6,028 nt of DNA from an uncultured Anaerolineaceae bacterium (GTDB taxonomy: Bacteria > Chloroflexota > Anaerolineae > Anaerolineales > Anaerolineaceae): the NCBI GenBank assembly GCA_937894825.1, contig CALCQT010000267.1:1-6028 (forward strand), given 5' to 3'. Of this stretch, positions 3,374 to 6,028 are shown in pieces. A program made the translations under genes and the position numbers. How positions within the stretch are numbered: position 1 is the stretch's first letter; every line of letters begins with the position of its first letter. The notes below the pieces were generated by a model, which did not search any database, was not told the origin of the DNA, and worked only from the letters and a program-made list of their open reading frames with translations.

Positions 3374-5665
3374 CATCCTGTTTTGTGAAGCATAATAATT
3401 CATCAGACTGCCGGCCAGCAAAATCTGCTTTTCGGTGTCTGTCAGATCACTGATATGAAGTTGGAGCTGGTTGGATCCGGATGCAGTGAAAACGGTAGCG
3501 CCGACGGTATTGGTTCCCTGAGCGACTGCCTCGCGAATGCCCGGAACGAAAATCAGATCACCCTCGGAATAAGTGAACTCGCTGCCCGGTTCGATTGTGA
3601 ACGGTACGATACCCCAGTTAATGCAATTGCTGCGATAACGCTTGGTGGCATATTCCTTGGCCAGGTTTGCTGCGCCGCCGAGCACTTTCTGACAGGAGGC
3701 GGCCTGTTCGCGGGCCGATCCATCGCCGGGTTTGTTGGCAAAAACCGCGGATCCGATGGCTGTGGTCGGAATCAGCGCGTCCGGGTCATTATTGACTGCG
3801 CGGAGCGTATCGAGCAGCGATTGCGGCGGATTGCCGGCACGCCGTTCCGTTTCCATTTCACGAACCGCTTTAGCCGCCTGAACGTATCCGGGCACCCGGC
3901 GCGACAAAGTGAACTCGGCCAATTTGATCGGGTTAGACCGATAGGATGAAGTTTCTCCGGACGGGATCAGTTCGTCGGTGGTGGTCACAGGATCATGGAT
4001 GACCGCGGTCAGAACAAGCAGTAAATTCTCGCTGAGCGGATGGATTTCCGGCCAATCGGTGATGTTGGGGCCTAAGCGGAGCGCCTCATCCGTCTTGGGG
4101 GTATGATAGCCATTGTAGACCCGTTTGCGGTAGATCTCCTGATTGAATCGGTATTCCTGCTGCCGGATCGTGACATCCAGATCGGAGGCCGGGGTCAGGT
4201 ACCCGCCATTGGCAGCTGTCGCGGCAATCGAAAGCGCATCCATCAGCGCGATACCGGTAACCTGCCCGTCGCCGGGTTTGGAACCATCGCGGTTCGGGAA
4301 GTTGCGGGTGGCATGGCGGATGCTCAAGCCATTATTGGCCGGGACATCACCCGCGCCGAAGCAGGGGCCGCAAAAGGCGCTTTTGGTCAGCACGCCGGCT
4401 AATTGCAGACGGGTCACGATGCCATCCTGGGCCAATGCGGTTCCGATCGGCATACTGGCCGGGTAAACGCTGAGTGAGAAATAATCATTCCCGATGGAAC
4501 CGTTGTCCAGAATGTCTGCGGCTGCGCTGATATTGTCATACATGCCGCCTGAACAGCCAACGATCGTTCCCTGATCCACCAGAATACGGCCATTGTGGAT
4601 CTTCTCCTGCAGATTCAGGCGCATCCCACCTTCAAAAATTCGCGCGGATTCTTCCTCGACAGTGTGCAGGATGTCCTGTGGATTTTCAAGCAGTTCCCGG
4701 ATCGGATAAGCGTTGGCAGGATGATAGGGCAGCGCAATCATGGGTTCAATCTGCGCCAGATCCAGCCGGATCAGCCCTTCATAATATGCCAGATCACCCG
4801 GCTGCATTTTTTGATAAGCCTCCGGCCGGCCATGAATTTCGTAATATTGACGTACGGTTTCATCTGTCTGCCAGATTGAAGAGAGGCAGGTGGTCTCGGT
4901 CGTCATCACATCAATCCCGATGCGGAAATCCATCGGAAGGTTTTCAATGCCGGGCCCGACAAATTCCAGCACCTTGTTTTTCGCGAAACCACTCTCAAAA
5001 ACGGCCTTGATAAATGCCAGCGCCACGTCATGCGGGCCGACGCCGTAACGCGGCTTATTCTCTACATAGACCAGAATGACCGGTGGCGTGTCGATGTCGT
5101 ATGTGTTGGAAAGAAGTTGCTTGACCAGCTCCGGGCCGCCTTCGCCGACGCCCATCGTGCCATAGCAGCCGTAGCGGGTGTGGCTGTCGGACCCCAGGAT
5201 CATCCCGCCGCAGGATACCATCATTTCACGGGCATATTGGTGGATGACGGCCTGGTTGGCCGGCACATAGATCCCGCCGTATTTTTTTGCGGCGGAAAGG
5301 CCGAACACATGATCGTCTTCATTGATTGTCCCGCCGACAGCGCACAGGCTATTATGGCAGTTGGTCAGCACATAAGGGACCGGAAATTCATGCATGCCGC
5401 TGGCTCGGGCTGATTGGATGATCCCGACATAGGTGATGTCGTGGGAAATCAGCGAATCGAATTTGATCTGTAATTTTTCAGGGTTAGCCGATTGATTATG
5501 TTGTGCCAGGATGCGGGATGCCATGGTGTTTTTGCGCAATGCGCCCAAATCCGGACGGTTGTTCTCACGCGGCAATTCCGGAATACCGGAAGCCGGAATA
5601 TTATTCGGATCAATAATTTCTTTTTGCTTTGAAAGGATCACTCCCTCTTTGTGCAAATGTATCAT
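3350..5665 (-). CDS. Aconitase-superfamily hydratase (YbhJ-like), probable aconitate hydratase
   Basis: The 771-residue product belongs to the iron-sulfur dehydratase superfamily, in the branch annotated as putative hydratase (E. coli YbhJ type), common in anaerobic Clostridia. Family hallmarks: HDITYVGIIQSARASG, TNCHNSLCAVGGTINEDDH (101-119), GSDSHTRYG (158-166), IGIDVMTTETTCLSSIW, VGCSGGMYDN with Cys371, CGPCFGAGD with Cys432 and Cys435, RNFPNRDG, and the C-terminal swivel domain with GDGSAREQAASC (647-658). Cys371, Cys432 and Cys435 match the three [4Fe-4S] ligands of aconitase. Ser650 and Arg652 match the catalytic Ser642 and Arg644 of the pig mitochondrial enzyme. All three ligands and the base are therefore present and activity is expected. 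Citrate/isocitrate interconversion is inferred from the coupling to icd; the family's substrate is not well established. I chose the ATG at 5665, with GAGGAG nine bases upstream and the normal family N terminus, over an in-frame ATG 24 codons earlier that has no such signal. Confidence 0.93.
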   Translation of the reverse strand: MIHLHKEGVILSKQKEIIDPNNIPASGIPELPRENNRPDLGALRKNTMASRILAQHNQSANPEKLQIKFDSLISHDITYVGIIQSARASGMHEFPVPYVLTNCHNSLCAVGGTINEDDHVFGLSAAKKYGGIYVPANQAVIHQYAREMMVSCGGMILGSDSHTRYGCYGTMGVGEGGPELVKQLLSNTYDIDTPPVILVYVENKPRYGVGPHDVALAFIKAVFESGFAKNKVLEFVGPGIENLPMDFRIGIDVMTTETTCLSSIWQTDETVRQYYEIHGRPEAYQKMQPGDLAYYEGLIRLDLAQIEPMIALPYHPANAYPIRELLENPQDILHTVEEESARIFEGGMRLNLQEKIHNGRILVDQGTIVGCSGGMYDNISAAADILDNGSIGNDYFSLSVYPASMPIGTALAQDGIVTRLQLAGVLTKSAFCGPCFGAGDVPANNGLSIRHATRNFPNRDGSKPGDGQVTGIALMDALSIAATAANGGYLTPASDLDVTIRQQEYRFNQEIYRKRVYNGYHTPKTDEALRLGPNITDWPEIHPLSENLLLVLTAVIHDPVTTTDELIPSGETSSYRSNPIKLAEFTLSRRVPGYVQAAKAVREMETERRAGNPPQSLLDTLRAVNNDPDALIPTTAIGSAVFANKPGDGSAREQAASCQKVLGGAANLAKEYATKRYRSNCINWGIVPFTIEPGSEFTYSEGDLIFVPGIREAVAQGTNTVGATVFTASGSNQLQLHISDLTDTEKQILLAGSLMNYYASQNRMKEVPANG

Positions 5666-5674
5666 TTTTTGATT

Positions 5675-5682
5675 CTCCTCTC
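5675..5682 (-). promoter_or_regulatory. Ribosome-binding site of the hydratase
   Basis: The minus strand reads GAGAGGAG here, nine bases before the ATG at 5665. It decides the start against the in-frame ATG at 5737, whose extra 24 residues (Cys-, His- and Gln-rich) do not resemble the family. Confidence 0.8.
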
Positions 5683-5969
5683 TCTTTTGGAGCTGGTGCT
5701 GTGCGGACGGGATGCATCGACTTGAATGCCAGCACACCTGGTACGCAAATTCCCTTTCGCCTCGAAAAGGCGTGTTTATTTTTTCGAATTACCGGTCATA
5801 TATTTTCTGGCGGCAATCGGGTTTCTCAATGGGACAGCAGCTCCGCCTTGCGGCAGAAGATGATCAGAATGATACCCGATTTTTTAAGAATTGAATGAAT
5901 GTACAGACAACATTACGCGGCCCGGACGATTCATGAATGACAGGATAAGATTGCAAGCGTCTTTACTTG
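5683..5969 (-). other. Promoter and 5' leader region of the hydratase-icd operon
   Basis: About 290 bases lie between the upstream terminator and the hydratase ribosome-binding site, with no credible gene on either strand. A possible weak promoter on the minus strand is TTGTCT (plus-strand 5905-5910) with TAAAAA (5881-5886) at 18-base spacing; TATCAT (5869-5874) is an alternative -10. A perfect 10-bp palindrome ATTCATGAAT lies at 5929-5938, upstream of these. The leader contains GC-rich hairpins near 5841-5854 and 5758-5772. I recognise no known riboswitch class in it. Confidence 0.4.
5753..5772. repeat. Alternative hairpins in the operon leader
   Basis: CGCCT (5758-5762) pairs with AGGCG (5768-5772) around a five-base loop. 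The same sequence can instead pair CCTTTCG (5753-5759) with CGAAAAGG (5763-5770), leaving one base bulged. The two folds exclude each other. On the plus strand a T-rich stretch (5774-5784) follows the first hairpin, so it could also stop plus-strand transcription coming from the operon side. Confidence 0.35.
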
Positions 5970-5996
5970 AAAAAAGGCGGAACAAGCGCCCGCCTT
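5970..5996 (-). terminator. Intrinsic terminator of an upstream minus-strand gene outside the window
   Basis: AAGGCGG (5974-5980) and CCGCCTT (5990-5996) form a perfect 7-bp GC-rich stem with a nine-base loop. On the minus strand it runs into six Ts (plus-strand As 5970-5975). The orientation shows that a gene read leftward ends beyond base 6028, and that the hydratase operon has its own promoter between here and 5665. Confidence 0.75.
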
Positions 5997-6028
5997 CTAT
6001 TTCACGCCGTTTTTTTGTTATTCCTGTG

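Noticed and set aside
2782..3453. A 223-codon plus-strand frame opposite icd and the end of the hydratase
   Set aside because: It lies antisense to strongly conserved catalytic motifs of both enzymes, has no ribosome-binding site and resembles no family; it is a shadow of minus-strand codon bias.
5666..5737. A 24-residue N-terminal extension of the hydratase
   Set aside because: It has no Shine-Dalgarno at the 5737 ATG and does not match the family N terminus, whereas GAGGAG lies nine bases before the ATG at 5665.
5629..5898. Two overlapping plus-strand frames opposite the operon leader
   Set aside because: No ribosome-binding site, no recognisable domain, and they overlap the probable promoter and leader hairpins of the operon.

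Overview
This is a bacterial chromosomal fragment with moderate GC content in its genes and conspicuously AT-rich gaps. The first gene's C-terminal domain resembles, from memory, the extracytoplasmic beta-sandwich tails of Anaerolineae (Chloroflexota) secreted proteins. The thioredoxin also looks Chloroflexota-like. The hydratase/isocitrate dehydrogenase pair is shared with anaerobic Clostridia. An anaerobic or fermentative bacterium, most likely Anaerolineae, fits best, but a taxonomic call from this window is only moderately secure. Bases 1-32 are not biological: they are an Illumina sequencing adapter left on the contig end, so the true sequence starts near base 33.

Layout. 33-405 (+): the 3' end of a gene cut by the contig edge. 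530-865 (-): a thioredoxin-fold protein whose active site reads WCGPA instead of WCGPC, convergent with the first gene. 866-1769: about 900 bases of AT-rich DNA with no convincing conventional gene. It holds a possible leader peptide and promoter for the thioredoxin, several inverted repeats, and the promoter of the next gene with a duplicated 11-bp motif. 1770-1973 (+): a 67-residue ribbon-helix-helix DNA-binding protein with no partner toxin visible. 2078-2115: a perfect 38-bp palindrome, the likely terminator of the operon that follows on the minus strand. 5665 down to 2158 (-): a two-gene operon, an aconitase-superfamily hydratase (YbhJ-like) followed with an 8-bp overlap by a eukaryotic-type NADP-dependent isocitrate dehydrogenase. 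5666-6028: the operon's leader and promoter region, and the terminator of another minus-strand gene lying beyond the right edge.

The two operon genes fit consecutive steps, citrate to isocitrate to 2-oxoglutarate, producing NADPH and the carbon skeleton of glutamate. Citrate synthase is not in the window. The most unusual items are the naturally monothiol thioredoxin, the phased direct repeats at the promoter of the ribbon-helix-helix gene, and the 95-base inverted-repeat structure upstream of it. I did not find a clearly new multi-gene system.
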